A stretch of 64,000 nt of DNA from Rhizobium altiplani (GCF_001542405.1 NZ_LNCD01000085.1:62001-126000); one strand, 5' to 3'. Shown: positions 49,914-60,666, counted from the stretch's first letter. The notes: generated by a model not told the origin, from the sequence alone. Made by a program: numbers and translations.

Positions 49914-50384
49914 ATGACAATCCATACCGATACGCGCCCGACGCTCAACATCATCCGCCTCGCCAATGGCCAGGGCCTCGATCTGCCCACTTACGAAAGC
50001 AAGGGGGCGGCCGGCATGGACCTGCGCGCCGCCGTTGATGCCGACGCGCCGACCATTCTACAGCCTGGCAAGCGTGCGCTGGTGCCGACGGGCTTCGTCT
50101 TCGAAATTCCGGAAGGATTCGAGGGCCAGGTACGCCCGCGCTCCGGCCTTGCCTTCAAGCACGGGCTCACCTGCCTCAATACGCCGGGAACGATCGACAG
50201 CGACTATCGCGGCGAGGTCAAAGTCCTGTTGATCAATCTCGGCGAAGAGCCGTTTGAGATCACAAGGGGCATGCGCATCGCGCAGATGGTGATTGCGCCG
50301 GCAATCCAGGCCCATATCTGCGAAATCTCCGAGGCGAGTGCCACGGCGCGCGGCGCTGGTGGCTTCGGCTCGACCGGCGTATGA
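49914..50384 (+). CDS. dut: dUTP diphosphatase
   Basis: A 156-residue trimeric dUTPase. The five family motifs are visible in order: AAGMDLRAA, RPRSGLAFKHG, NTPGTIDSDYRGEV, RGMRIAQMV, and the C-terminal RGAGGFGSTG that closes over the nucleotide. It makes dUMP for thymidylate synthesis and keeps uracil out of DNA. It overlaps the next gene by 4 bases (ATGA). From memory it lies near coaBC in relatives; here they are 13 kb apart. Confidence 0.97.
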   Translation: MTIHTDTRPTLNIIRLANGQGLDLPTYESKGAAGMDLRAAVDADAPTILQPGKRALVPTGFVFEIPEGFEGQVRPRSGLAFKHGLTCLNTPGTIDSDYRGEVKVLLINLGEEPFEITRGMRIAQMVIAPAIQAHICEISEASATARGAGGFGSTGV

Positions 50385-51283
50385 CCTCCAAGGGTATCGA
50401 TCATTCCGGCCTGACCTTCCGCCGAGACTATTTCGGCGACCTCAAGGCCTGGCAGGCACTGGTCGATCTCCTGAAGGACACATTCGCTATCGATATCGGC
50501 CCGTTGCAGCAAATGGGCGGGCCGGACCCGAGCAGCATGCCCTTCGGCTGGTTTGACGGCGATGGCCTGCTTGCCGCCAATCTTTCGGCCTTTGCAATGC
50601 CGCTTGTTATCAACGGTCGACCGCTGAATGCTGCCGCCTTCCAGTCCGGTGCGGTTCGCCCGCCTTGGCGTGGGCGCGGCTTGTATCGCGACCTGACCCA
50701 AAAGGCGCTCGCCTGGTGCGAGGAGAAGGGTTTCGAAGCCATCGTGCTCTACACCGACAAGCCGGCGCTCTATGGACCTTACGGCTTTCGCGTGCTGCCG
50801 CTGCACGCTTATTCCGGCAAGGCACCGACGGTACCGAAAGCACAGAGGTCGGCCCGGCGTCTCAATCCGCGAGAAACGGCAGACCTGGAGATGTTAAGCG
50901 CCGTCTTGAAGACGCGTCAGCCGGTCTCGGACGTGCTCGCCGTTTGCGAGAGCGCCGCGATGTTTCTGATCAACACCCAGCTCGATCCTGGCGTCAGGAT
51001 CAGCTGGCTGGAACGGGAACGGGCCGCAGTTGCATGGAAGATGGACGCGCCGCGACATGTCATGCTGCTCGACGTCGTCGGCGGCAGTATCCCGTCGCTC
51101 GCGACGATCATTGGTGCACTCGACGTCGAGGCTGAGATCGTCGATGTGCTGTTTTGCCCGGACAAGCTTGACTGGAGTGGACAGGCGAAGCCTCTTGAGA
51201 GCCACACGCGTCTGATGATCCGAGCGCCCGGCACCATCGCCTTCGATCGACCAGCCATGCTCTCGCCGATGGCCGACTTCTGA
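50381..51283 (+). CDS. GNAT-family N-acetyltransferase
   Basis: A 300-residue protein whose N-terminal half is a GNAT domain. The acetyl-CoA loop is within RPPWRGRGLYRDLTQKALAW (R-x-x-G-R-G near residue 97), followed by GFEAIVLYTDKPALYGPYGF. The C-terminal half is less conserved and may be a second degenerate GNAT or substrate domain. The substrate is unknown. It is translationally coupled to dut and ends one base before the convergent Lrp gene. Confidence 0.8.
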   Translation: MTSKGIDHSGLTFRRDYFGDLKAWQALVDLLKDTFAIDIGPLQQMGGPDPSSMPFGWFDGDGLLAANLSAFAMPLVINGRPLNAAAFQSGAVRPPWRGRGLYRDLTQKALAWCEEKGFEAIVLYTDKPALYGPYGFRVLPLHAYSGKAPTVPKAQRSARRLNPRETADLEMLSAVLKTRQPVSDVLAVCESAAMFLINTQLDPGVRISWLERERAAVAWKMDAPRHVMLLDVVGGSIPSLATIIGALDVEAEIVDVLFCPDKLDWSGQAKPLESHTRLMIRAPGTIAFDRPAMLSPMADF

Positions 51284-51284
51284 G

Positions 51285-51755
51285 CTACCGCTCGCGCGAA
51301 AGCGGAGGCAGACGCCGCTTGACCGGCGATGCCTTGACCATCGAGGTGCTTGTTTCGGCCTTCTCCGCAACCTTGTCGAGGATCGTGTCGAGCTCCGGCA
51401 TCGAGCGGACGACGAGCCGGGCAATGAAACAGTCATCTCCCGTCACCTTGTCGCATTCCACGAACTGAGGCGTCTCCTGGATGATCCGCTGAACGACATG
51501 CAATTGCCCGGGCAGCGGCCGAACGCGCACGATCGCCTGCAGCGGATATCCAAGCGCGGCCGGGTCGATGCCGATCGTGAAGGCGGCGATGATCCCGCGC
51601 TCTTCCAGGCGGCGGAGGCGTTCAGCGGCACTGGGCGAGGACAGCCCGGCAGCCTGGGCCAGTTCCTTCAACGAAATGCGGGCGTTCTCCGCCAACGCCT
51701 CCAGGATCTTCTGGTCGACATCGTCGATCACATTATCATTAGGCGAAACAGACAT
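51285..51755 (-). CDS. Lrp/AsnC-family regulator
   Basis: A 156-residue feast/famine regulator. The N-terminal HTH has DDVDQKILEALAENARISLK and AGLSSPSAAERLRRLEERG, and the C-terminal RAM domain has FVECDKVTGDDCFIARLVV. GAGGGATA precedes the ATG. It is divergent from the EamA-type exporter at 51859, with about 100 bases between the starts, so that exporter, probably for an amino acid, is its likely target. Confidence 0.9.
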   Translation of the reverse strand: MSVSPNDNVIDDVDQKILEALAENARISLKELAQAAGLSSPSAAERLRRLEERGIIAAFTIGIDPAALGYPLQAIVRVRPLPGQLHVVQRIIQETPQFVECDKVTGDDCFIARLVVRSMPELDTILDKVAEKAETSTSMVKASPVKRRLPPLSRER

Positions 51756-51858
51756 TATCCCTCACAATGATAGGAAAGAGCCGCAACCAACCTAATGCAA
51801 ACTATATAATGCAGCGCAGTGCCGCAATAGTCTTCATCCATCGAGATGGAGAGATGTG

Positions 51859-52755
51859 ATGCAGAGCGAAATCCGCGCCGGCGCGACCCAGATGACCGCC
51901 GCAATGCTGATATCGGGGACAATCGGTTGGTTCGTGGTGATGTCCGGCCAGCCGGTGAGCGGCGTGGTGTTCTGGCGCTGCCTCTTTGGCGCGATCAGCC
52001 TGCTTGTCGTATGCGCGGCAATGGGGCTGCTGCGACCGGGCGTCATCAGCCTGAAATCGGCAGGCATCGCTGTCCTCGGCGGCGTGGCCATCGTGCTCAA
52101 CTGGTTGCTGCTCTTTGCATCCTACGGCCACACATCGATTTCGATCGCGACGACCGTCTACAACACGCAGCCTTTCATGCTGCTTGGGCTGGGCGCCCTG
52201 TTCCTTGGCGAAAAGATCACCGCCGCAAAGCTGTTTTGGCTGACGCTGGCCTTTGCCGGCATGGCGGCCATCGTCGAGGCCAAGCCGGCCGCGGCGGGTG
52301 GCCATGAGGGATATGGCCTCGGTATCCTGCTGGCGCTCGGTGCCGCCTTTTTCTACGCTCTCGCGGCGATCGCGGCAAAATGGCTCAAAGGAACGCCGCC
52401 GCATCTTATCGCGCTGATCCAGGTGGCGACCGGCGTGCTGATGTTGCTGCCGACGGTGAATTTTTCTGAGCTGCCCACAAATGGCCAGTCATGGTCGATC
52501 CTGATTACCCTGGGTGTCGTGCATACCGGTCTGATGTATGTGCTGCTCTATGGCGCGATCCAGAAGCTGCCGATCCATCTGATCGGAGCGCTGTCATTCA
52601 TCTATCCGATTGCGGCGATCCTGGTGGACCGTTTGGCCTTCGGACACGCCTTGCAGCCGCTGCAGCTCGTCGGCGCTGCCGTCATTCTGGTCGCTGCGGC
52701 CGGAATGAACCTTGGCTGGACGCCCGCGCAGCTGTTGCGTACGCGGGCGGGCTGA
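51859..52755 (+). CDS. EamA/DMT-family exporter
   Basis: A 298-residue membrane protein with two EamA repeats and about ten hydrophobic segments (TAAMLISGTIGWFVVMSGQ near the start; the second repeat near residue 152). The ATG at 51859 follows GAGAGATG; a GTG one codon earlier is possible. Its divergent Lrp regulator suggests an amino-acid-linked substrate. It converges on dps. Confidence 0.85.
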   Translation: MQSEIRAGATQMTAAMLISGTIGWFVVMSGQPVSGVVFWRCLFGAISLLVVCAAMGLLRPGVISLKSAGIAVLGGVAIVLNWLLLFASYGHTSISIATTVYNTQPFMLLGLGALFLGEKITAAKLFWLTLAFAGMAAIVEAKPAAAGGHEGYGLGILLALGAAFFYALAAIAAKWLKGTPPHLIALIQVATGVLMLLPTVNFSELPTNGQSWSILITLGVVHTGLMYVLLYGAIQKLPIHLIGALSFIYPIAAILVDRLAFGHALQPLQLVGAAVILVAAAGMNLGWTPAQLLRTRAG

Positions 52756-52787
52756 TGATTTAGAGCCTTTCAGGTTTAAAGGACCGG

Positions 52788-53306
52788 CTACTTCTGCTGC
52801 CGGGTCGTTTCGAACAGGAACCAGGTGCGGCGCTCAGCCTCGTCGATCCAGACCTCCAGCAGGCTTGTCGTCGCGAAATCATTATGCTCTGAGCAGACAT
52901 CGTGCGTCTCGCGCAACAGCGAGACCAGCTGCTTGTTGTCATCACGCAGTTCCGCCAGCATGTCCTCAGGCGTGACGTAGTCTGCATCGTTGTCGTTGAT
53001 GCGTTGCAGGCGGCCGATATGGCCGATCGAGCGCAGTGTCGTGCCGCCGATTTTGCGGGCGCGCTCGGCGATCGCATCGGTGGTGGCGAAGATCTGCTCG
53101 GCCTGCTCGTCGAGCATCAGGTGATAGTCGCGAAAATGCGGCCCCGACATGTGCCAGTGGAAATTCTTGGTCTTCATGTAGAGCGCAAAGACATCCGCCA
53201 GCAGCGCCGCCAGGGCGGCCGAAATATCCTGAATGGCATTGCTTTTCAGGTCGGTGGGGGTGGCGAGCGGGGCGAGTTTGCGCTTTTCGGCGGCAGTGGG
53301 GCTCAT
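52788..53306 (-). CDS. dps: Dps-family ferritin-like DNA-binding protein
   Basis: A 172-residue ferritin-like protein. The intersubunit ferroxidase site is visible as TKNFHWHMSGPHFRDYHLML (His residues) and DEQAEQIFATTDAIAER (Asp, Glu). The basic N terminus (KRKLAPLATPTDLKSN) may contact DNA. Dps oxidises Fe(II) with hydrogen peroxide and protects DNA in starvation. AAAGGAG lies just before the ATG at 53306. Confidence 0.92.
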   Translation of the reverse strand: MSPTAAEKRKLAPLATPTDLKSNAIQDISAALAALLADVFALYMKTKNFHWHMSGPHFRDYHLMLDEQAEQIFATTDAIAERARKIGGTTLRSIGHIGRLQRINDNDADYVTPEDMLAELRDDNKQLVSLLRETHDVCSEHNDFATTSLLEVWIDEAERRTWFLFETTRQQK

Positions 53307-53512
53307 CAGTGTCTCCTTTGGCGAGCGGCGGGTGGCAGGTGTCGGCGCGGTTGGGGGATGCAGGCTCCACCAGCCATAATCACCGCCTTGGAACTAGAAC
53401 CGCGACAGGCAGCGTCAATAGCGACAAGCGACCGCAGCATGATGACAGAACGACGCTCCTTGAATGGAGCGAGCCGCAGGCGTAGAAGGCGGCTGAAGCA
53501 GGAGTCCACATC

Positions 53513-54130
53513 ATGTCATTCACCGCCCTTTTAGCTTACGCTGCGGCGCTGTTCATCGCGGCGGCAATTCCGGGACCGGGCATCACGGCGATCGTCGCGC
53601 GCGCGCTCGGTTCGAATTTTCGCGAGACGTTTTTCATGGGCCTCGGCCTCGTGCTGGGCGACATGACCTATCTGACTGCCGTTATCCTCGGGCTCGCCTT
53701 CGTGGCACAGACCTTCACCGAGGTCTTCATCGTCATCAAGGTCGCCGGTGCGCTCTATCTCTGCTACATCGCCTACAAGCTATGGACCGCCGGGCTGCTG
53801 CCCCAGGACATCGCGGCCAAGAAGGCAAGCAGTGCCGGCATGAGCTTCCTGTCCGGACTGCTGGTCACGCTCGGCAACCCCAAGACCATGCTTTTCTACG
53901 TCGCCCTGGTGCCGACGCTGATTAATATCAACAGCGTCGGACCTCGCGAATACTGCACCCTCCTGGCAACCACCTTCGTCGTCCTGCTCGTGGTTCTGGT
54001 GCCCTATATGCTGCTGGCGTCGCGGGCGCGCATCATGCTCAAGCAGCCCCGCGCGCTGCAGGCGCTGAACAAGACAGCGGCAGGCATTCTGGCCGGTACG
54101 GCAGCCTTTATCGCCACCCGTACGGCGTGA
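53513..54130 (+). CDS. LysE/RhtB-family amino-acid exporter
   Basis: A 205-residue inner-membrane protein with five to six hydrophobic helices. The N-terminal family motif is AAAIPGPGITAIVARALGSN and the second is GLVLGDMTYLTAVILGLAF; NPKTMLFYVALVPTLI is also typical. LysE/RhtB proteins export amino acids or homoserine-lactone-like compounds. AGGAG lies before the ATG. It is read away from dps. Confidence 0.88.
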   Translation: MSFTALLAYAAALFIAAAIPGPGITAIVARALGSNFRETFFMGLGLVLGDMTYLTAVILGLAFVAQTFTEVFIVIKVAGALYLCYIAYKLWTAGLLPQDIAAKKASSAGMSFLSGLLVTLGNPKTMLFYVALVPTLININSVGPREYCTLLATTFVVLLVVLVPYMLLASRARIMLKQPRALQALNKTAAGILAGTAAFIATRTA

Positions 54131-54136
54131 AAAATT

Positions 54137-54170
54137 CAACCGGCAAAGTTCGGTTGTTAAAGGTTTTTTT
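54137..54170 (+). terminator. Possible terminator after the LysE-type gene
   Basis: CAACCG (54137-54142) pairs with CGGTTG (54151-54156) across an 8-base loop; a seven-T run follows at 54164-54170. The stem is short and the T-run is 7 bases away, so the call is tentative. Confidence 0.4.
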
Positions 54171-54262
54171 CTCAAAGGATGGCCTCAAGCGGGTGAAGCC
54201 AGACTGGTTTCCATGCGCCTTTGACCCTATTCTCTCCGCACATTTCACCCAGGGAGAGCCTA

Positions 54263-55225
54263 ATGTCGAAGAAACCTGGCCGCGGCCGCATCTATTCCTC
54301 GATCACCGAAACCATTGGCGATACACCGATCGTGCGGCTCGACAAGCTCGCCAAGGCGAAAGGCGTAAAGGCGAACCTGCTGGCCAAGCTTGAGTTCTTC
54401 AATCCGATCGCGTCCGTAAAGGACCGCATCGGCGTCGCGATGATCGAGTCTCTGGAATCGCAGGGCAAGATTTCGCCCGGCAAGACGACCCTCATCGAGC
54501 CGACATCGGGCAATACCGGGATTGCGCTGGCTTTCGCCGCTGCGGCGAAGGGATACAAGCTGATCCTGACCATGCCGGAAACCATGTCCGTCGAACGCCG
54601 CAAGATGCTGGCGCTGCTTGGCGCCGAGCTCGTGCTGACGGAAGGTCCGAAGGGCATGAAGGGTGCGATCGCCAAGGCTGAGGAACTGGCTGCGACGCTC
54701 CCGGATGCGATTATCCCGCAGCAATTCGAAAACCCGGCCAACCCGGAAATCCACCGCCGCACGACGGCCGAGGAGATCTGGAATGATACCGACGGTACGG
54801 TCGACATCCTGGTTTCCGGCATCGGCACAGGCGGTACCATTACGGGCGCCGGCCAGGTGCTGAAGTCGAAGAAGCCCGGCATCAAGGTGGTCGCCGTCGA
54901 GCCGACAGAATCTCCGGTCCTTTCCGGCGGCCAGCCGGGACCGCACAAGATCCAGGGCATCGGCGCAGGCTTCGCGCCGGCAATCCTCGACACCCATATC
55001 TACGACGAGATCGTTACGGTAAGCGGCCCCGAGGCTCTGGAACTTGCCCGCGAAGTCGCCAGGCTCGAAGGCGTGCCCGTTGGCATCTCCTCCGGCGCAG
55101 CACTGGCCGCTGCTATCCAAGTCGGCCAACGAGACGAGAATGCTGGGAAGAATATAGTTGTGATCATTCCGTCCTTTGCCGAGCGCTATCTCTCGACCGC
55201 GCTGTTCGATGGCCTTGGAAGCTAG
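54263..55225 (+). CDS. cysK: Cysteine synthase A
   Basis: A 320-residue PLP enzyme. The PLP lysine is in NPIASVKDRIGVAMIE near residue 45, the substrate loop is EPTSGNTGIALAF, the phosphate loop is GIGTGGTITGAGQVLK near residue 180, and GISSGAALAA lies near the C terminus. It makes cysteine from O-acetylserine and sulfide. The ATG at 54263 is preceded by AGGGAGAG and matches the family start. A strong terminator follows. Confidence 0.95.
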   Translation: MSKKPGRGRIYSSITETIGDTPIVRLDKLAKAKGVKANLLAKLEFFNPIASVKDRIGVAMIESLESQGKISPGKTTLIEPTSGNTGIALAFAAAAKGYKLILTMPETMSVERRKMLALLGAELVLTEGPKGMKGAIAKAEELAATLPDAIIPQQFENPANPEIHRRTTAEEIWNDTDGTVDILVSGIGTGGTITGAGQVLKSKKPGIKVVAVEPTESPVLSGGQPGPHKIQGIGAGFAPAILDTHIYDEIVTVSGPEALELAREVARLEGVPVGISSGAALAAAIQVGQRDENAGKNIVVIIPSFAERYLSTALFDGLGS

Positions 55226-55248
55226 GCAACGCCTTTTCTGCAGCATCT

Positions 55249-55269
55249 GGGGCGCCTCGGCGCCCCTTT
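55249..55269 (+). terminator. Intrinsic terminator after cysK
   Basis: GGGGCGC (55249-55255) and GCGCCCC (55260-55266) form a tight hairpin with a CTCG loop followed by TTT. It lies between cysK and the convergent comM remnant. Confidence 0.82.
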
Positions 55270-55273
55270 CTGT

Positions 55274-56786
55274 TCAGGCAGCCGTGCTTAGCCGCTCACC
55301 GGCGATGCGATAGGAAATTGCCTCGGCCAGGTGAATGCGGCCCACCGTCTCGTTACCGTCGAGATCCGCGAGAGTGCGCGCCACCTTCAGTACACGATGG
55401 TACCCCGCGCCGAAAACCTCATTTTCTCGGCCGCGTCGCGGAGCAATTGCAGGCCGGCAGGTTCGGGCGCGGCGTAATTTCTCGATCATGGCGGTTGAGC
55501 AGCGAGCGTTGGTGCCGACGCCTCCAAGCCCGGCCGCCTCAAAACCGCTACGCTGGATATCGCGGGCACGGCCGACGCGGCGGGCGGCATCCGCGCTCCT
55601 TTCAGCCGGCATCGGCCAGATGAGATCGACAGCGGAAACGGCGAGCACATCGATGCGGATGTCGATACGATCCATCAGCCGACCTGATATGCGCGCCTGA
55701 TAATCCGGCATGCAGCGCGGGCCGCGGGCGCGCCGGCCATGCCGCAGCGGCACGGATTCATGGCCGCAACCAGCTGGATGCTGGCGGGGTAAGCCACGCG
55801 ATGATTGGCGCGTGCGATGCTGCACTCGCCCGTTTCCAGAGGTTGGCGAAGGGCATCCAGCGCCTGCGGCGAAAACTCCGGGAACTCATCGAGAAACAAT
55901 ACGCCATAGCGGGCAAGCGACGCCTCGCCGGGCTTCGCTCGAAGACCACCTCCGACCAGTGCCGCCATGTTGCCGAATGATGGGGGGTCCGGAAGGGGCG
56001 TCGATCCGAGAGCTTTCCGCCGGACAATTGTCCGGCCACCGAATGGATCATCGAGATTCGAGCAGTTCGGCAGCCGAAAGCGATGGCAAAATCGAGGGCA
56101 GCCGAGCGGCGAGCATCGATTTTCCCTAGCCGGGAGGACCGACCATCAGCAGATTGTGGCCACCAGCCGCAGCCACCACGAGCGCCCACTTGGCACTCTC
56201 CTGCCCTTTGATATCGGCTAGATCAGGCAGGTTCGCCGTATTCGCGCGGATCCCCGGTTCCGGACAGGCGGAACCTGGGTGCCACAAAAGTGATTGGCAA
56301 GCGCGATGAGGCTGCGCGGCGCGAGGATGTCGATATCGGGACCGGCCCAGGCTGCCTCCGCACCGCTCTCGGCCGGACCGATCAAGCCCTTGCCGATCGC
56401 GTTGGCGCCAATGGCCGCCGGCAGTGCCCCGGCAACGGGAGCAATCGTGCCGTCGAGATTGAGCTCGCCGATAACCACGTAGCCGGAGAGCGCGTCCGCG
56501 GGGATCGCGCCGAGAGCGGCCATCAAGCCGAGGGCAATCGGCAGATCGAAGTGGGAGCCCTCTTTCGGCAAGTCAGCGGCGCCAGATTGACGGTAATCTT
56601 CTTGGCTGGCAGAGCCAGGCCGGAGGCGTGCAATGCCGCGTGAACGCGCTCTCGACTTTCGGCAACGGCCTTGTCCGGAACCCCAACGATCTGGGTCACG
56701 ACCCGCCCGGGCGCGACCATGACCTGAACTTCGACCGGAACACCCTCAATGCCCTGAAATGCAACCGTGCTGACGCGTGCGACCAT
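55274..56786 (-). pseudogene. comM: Degraded comM/YifB (Mg-chelatase-like AAA+ ATPase)
   Basis: The whole length of a YifB/ComM protein can be traced, but in several frames. The start MVARVSTVAFQGIEGVP (56786) runs to KKITVNLAP and then shifts frame near 56580. The next piece, KEGSHFDLPIALGLMAALGA, runs to about 56265 and shifts again. The Walker A region reads GPPG-stop-GKS, with TAG at 56128-56126. A further shift before about 55970 gives ARYGVLFLDEFPEFSPQALD, and a last one near 55700 gives GRLMDRIDIRIDVLAV and the C terminus. ComM aids branch migration during natural transformation. With at least four frameshifts and a stop in the P-loop it cannot make the protein. Confidence 0.88.
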
Positions 56787-57052
56787 GCCCCAATCCCCTG
56801 TGCCGCATCCCACTACACTACAGTTTAACGACGTGTCATTGTCGACAATTGCAATCTTTCATAGAAAACAGAATGGAACAAGAACAATAAAAGAGCGAAT
56901 TCAAGCCTGCGCTGTAGTCAGGTTGTGGTTGGTTGCACTAGCAGAACAAAGTAAGGAAACGCCCGGATCGATGCCAATCCGGGCGCTCACAAACTCATTA
57001 TAATTTTGCGGAAGAGCTCTCCTCACCGCGCATGAGGCGGCGAAGCCAAGCG
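56787..57052. other. Intergenic region between comM remnant and gshB
   Basis: AT-richer than its surroundings and without a supported gene. The only clear element is the gshB terminator-like hairpin at 56960-56985. Confidence 0.5.
56960..56985 (-). terminator. Probable gshB terminator
   Basis: CGCCCGGAT (56960-56968) pairs perfectly with ATCCGGGCG (56977-56985) across an 8-base loop. On the minus strand it is followed by TTTCCTT, a weak T-run. It lies 68 bases past the gshB stop. Confidence 0.65.
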
Positions 57053-58000
57053 CTAGGCGCGCTTGCGCTCAATCGCGTCCCAAAGAAGGGCTGAGATGTC
57101 GGCGCCGCCAAATTTGCGGACCTCCCGAATGCCCGTCGGCGACGTGACGTTGATCTCCGTCATGTAGTCGCCGATGACATCGATGCCGACAAAGAGGAAA
57201 CCGCGTTCCTTGAGCGCAGGGCCGATACGCTTGCAGATTTCGATTTCGCGGGCCGTCAGGTCAGTCGCCTCGGCGCGGCCGCCGACATGCATGTTGGAAC
57301 GGCTGTCGTGCTCGGCGGGGACGCGATTGATGGCGCCGACCGGCTCGCCGTCGACGAGCAGGATGCGCTTGTCGCCCTTGCGGACATCCGGGAGATATTG
57401 CTGCGCGATGAAGGGCTCGCGGAACAGCTGACCGAACATTTCGAGCAGCGACGACAGGTTGCGGTCGTCCCTGGTCGAATGGAAAACGCCGGCGCCGCCA
57501 TTGCCGTAGAGCGGCTTCAGGATGATGTCGCCCATCTCGTCCCTGAACCGGCGAATTTCGGCCGCGTCCTTGGTGATCAGCGTCTTCGGCATCAGATCTG
57601 CAAATTCGGTGACGAAAATCTTCTCGGGCGAATTCCGGACCCACGCCGGGTCGTTGACGACGAGCGTCTTCGGGTGGATTCGCTCCAACAGGTGCGTCGA
57701 GGTGATATAGGCCATGTCGAACGGCGGGTCCTGGCGCAGCAGGATCACATCCATCGTCGACAGATCCACGCGTTCCGGCGCCCCCAGCTCGAAGTGATCG
57801 CCCTTGACGTCGCGCAGCACCATCGGCTCCACGGTGGCGTACAGATTGCCATCCCTGAAGCTCAGGCGCTCAGGCGTGTAATGGAAGAGCTTGTAGCCAC
57901 GGGTCTGGGCTTCCAGGCTCATCGCAAAGGTGGAATCGCCTGCAATATTGATGCCGGCAACATGGTCCATCTGGACCGCTACATTCTTAATCTTGGCCAT
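57053..58000 (-). CDS. gshB: Glutathione synthetase
   Basis: A 315-residue ATP-grasp ligase that joins gamma-glutamylcysteine and glycine. Visible features are KNVAVQMDHVAGINIAGDST at the N terminus, LLRQDPPFDMAYITSTHLLE near residue 90, the Gly-rich ATP loop KPLYGNGGAGVFHS near residue 165, and the C-terminal DVIGDYMTEINVTSPTGIRE with metal-binding residues. Length is standard. From memory the comM-gshB-yraN-rsmI order is found in S. meliloti; here the cupin and ugp genes separate gshB from yraN. Confidence 0.95.
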   Translation of the reverse strand: MAKIKNVAVQMDHVAGINIAGDSTFAMSLEAQTRGYKLFHYTPERLSFRDGNLYATVEPMVLRDVKGDHFELGAPERVDLSTMDVILLRQDPPFDMAYITSTHLLERIHPKTLVVNDPAWVRNSPEKIFVTEFADLMPKTLITKDAAEIRRFRDEMGDIILKPLYGNGGAGVFHSTRDDRNLSSLLEMFGQLFREPFIAQQYLPDVRKGDKRILLVDGEPVGAINRVPAEHDSRSNMHVGGRAEATDLTAREIEICKRIGPALKERGFLFVGIDVIGDYMTEINVTSPTGIREVRKFGGADISALLWDAIERKRA

Positions 58001-58096
58001 TTCCGTCCCTTAGCTGATGCCGGACAGATGTAGGCTGCAGATGCCTTGAAAGCAACGCCAATCAATGGCGTCCGGGGCGACGAGCGGGCGAATTCC

Positions 58097-58606
58097 TCAG
58101 GCCGCGATGCCGCTCTTCGGCGCCTCGCCGCGCAACAGGCTGCGAAGCCGGTAGACAAGCGCGACCGGCTTCGGAAACGGCTTTCTCAGGAATGCGACCT
58201 TGCGCACATAATTGTCGACGCGCCAGCAGGCCCAGGTGCCCGCCGCGAAGAACGCAACGTCGCCAGCCTCCAGCGTCCGCTCCGTGCCATCCTCGGCAAC
58301 AATATGGACGCCGCCTTCAAGGATCATCACCGTTTCGTCCCAGTAGAAGTGCCAGCGGAATTCGCCGGCTGTGCAATCCCAGATCGCCGTATATGCCGCA
58401 TCATCATTGCTGCGCGAATGCTCGCCGGTGCGGGCCTGCGGCTCGCCGCTGATGATCCAGTCCGGGTTGATGGGCGTCGCGTGCATGACGAAGTTATCCC
58501 CGGACTTCGCCACGAAGGTCTTTGCTGCCGGTTGCGGAAGACTCGGAAAGGGCACCACTCGTGCGGCCATCGCGACCACGCTCGCCAGCATCACATGAAT
58601 ACCCAT
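58097..58606 (-). CDS. Cupin-domain protein
   Basis: A 169-residue protein. A hydrophobic N terminus (GIHVMLASVVAMAARVVPF) may be a weak signal or membrane anchor. The cupin core carries GEFRWHFYWDETVMILEGGV (His, Glu ligands), the central Gly turn LEAGDVAFFAAGTWACWRV, and a basic C-terminal tail (RLRSLLRG). It resembles the Cupin_3 (DUF861) group, which includes ureidoglycine aminohydrolase-like proteins, but the function is unknown. The ATG at 58606 is preceded by GGGGG. Confidence 0.78.
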   Translation of the reverse strand: MGIHVMLASVVAMAARVVPFPSLPQPAAKTFVAKSGDNFVMHATPINPDWIISGEPQARTGEHSRSNDDAAYTAIWDCTAGEFRWHFYWDETVMILEGGVHIVAEDGTERTLEAGDVAFFAAGTWACWRVDNYVRKVAFLRKPFPKPVALVYRLRSLLRGEAPKSGIAA

Positions 58607-58705
58607 GAGCAACCCCCGCTGCTATCCAGTCCTTGTCGGGATAGCAGAGAGTCGTAAAGGCACCGTACAGGCGGTCGGTACAATTTGAATGATCAGCCCA
58701 AGGCG

Positions 58706-59803
<1,098 letters not shown>

Positions 59804-59814
59804 CGGCGTTTCCT

Positions 59815-60657
59815 TTACTTGTCGCTTTCGGTGAGGCCCTTGATGAACCAGCGCTGGAACACCACGACGATGATGACAGGCGGTAGCATCGCGAGGATCG
59901 CGATCGCAAAAGCTTCGTTGTAATCGGGGATCTGAGCGCCGACCCAGACCAGCAGGATCTGCTTGATGCCGCGCACCAGCGTGTAGAAGCTCTCGTCATT
60001 GGTCATCAGCATTGGCCAGAGATACTGGTTCCAGCCATAGACGAACATGATGATGAAGATGGCTGCCACCATCGTCTTCGAGAGCGGCACGATGACGTCG
60101 AAGAAGAACTTGATTGGGCCGGCGCCGTCGATGCGCGCCGCCTCGAGCAGCTCGTCCGGGATCGATTTGAAGAACTGCCGGAAAAAGAAGGTGCCGGTTG
60201 CCGAGGCGAGTAGCGGCACGATCAGGCCGGTATAGGTGTTGATGAGGTGCAGTTGGTGCATCACCTCGTAGGAAGGAAGGATGCGGACCTCGAGCGGCAG
60301 CAGCAAGGTCGTGAAGATCATCCAGAAAAACAGCGTTCCAAGTCGAAAGCGGAAATAGACGATCGCATAGGCGGCGAGCATCGACAGCACGATCTTTCCG
60401 ACGGCAAAGCCGATACCGAGGATCAGCGAGTTCATCAGCATCCGCATGCCGGTCACCTGTCCGGTGAAACCACCTTCGCGGTTCAGGACCGCATTGTAGG
60501 TCTCGACGAAATGGTTCCCCCACCTGAGCGTCAAACCGTTGCGGTGAATTTCGGCCGCCTCGTGCGTCGAGGTGAAGAAGGCGACGACGACGGGCGCCAT
60601 CATGACGAAGACGCCCAGGAGCAGGATAATGTGATCAGTTATCTTGAGACGATACAT
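59815..60657 (-). CDS. ugpE: sn-Glycerol-3-phosphate ABC transporter permease
   Basis: A 280-residue CUT1 permease with six hydrophobic helices (ITDHIILLLGVFVMMAPVVV at the N terminus). The EAA loop that contacts the ATPase is LLEAARIDGAGPIKFFFDVI near residue 190. It pairs with UgpA to form the membrane channel. It starts 9 bases after the ugpA stop and ends 11 bases before ugpC starts. Confidence 0.93.
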   Translation of the reverse strand: MYRLKITDHIILLLGVFVMMAPVVVAFFTSTHEAAEIHRNGLTLRWGNHFVETYNAVLNREGGFTGQVTGMRMLMNSLILGIGFAVGKIVLSMLAAYAIVYFRFRLGTLFFWMIFTTLLLPLEVRILPSYEVMHQLHLINTYTGLIVPLLASATGTFFFRQFFKSIPDELLEAARIDGAGPIKFFFDVIVPLSKTMVAAIFIIMFVYGWNQYLWPMLMTNDESFYTLVRGIKQILLVWVGAQIPDYNEAFAIAILAMLPPVIIVVVFQRWFIKGLTESDK

Positions 60658-60666
60658 TGCGCCCCC

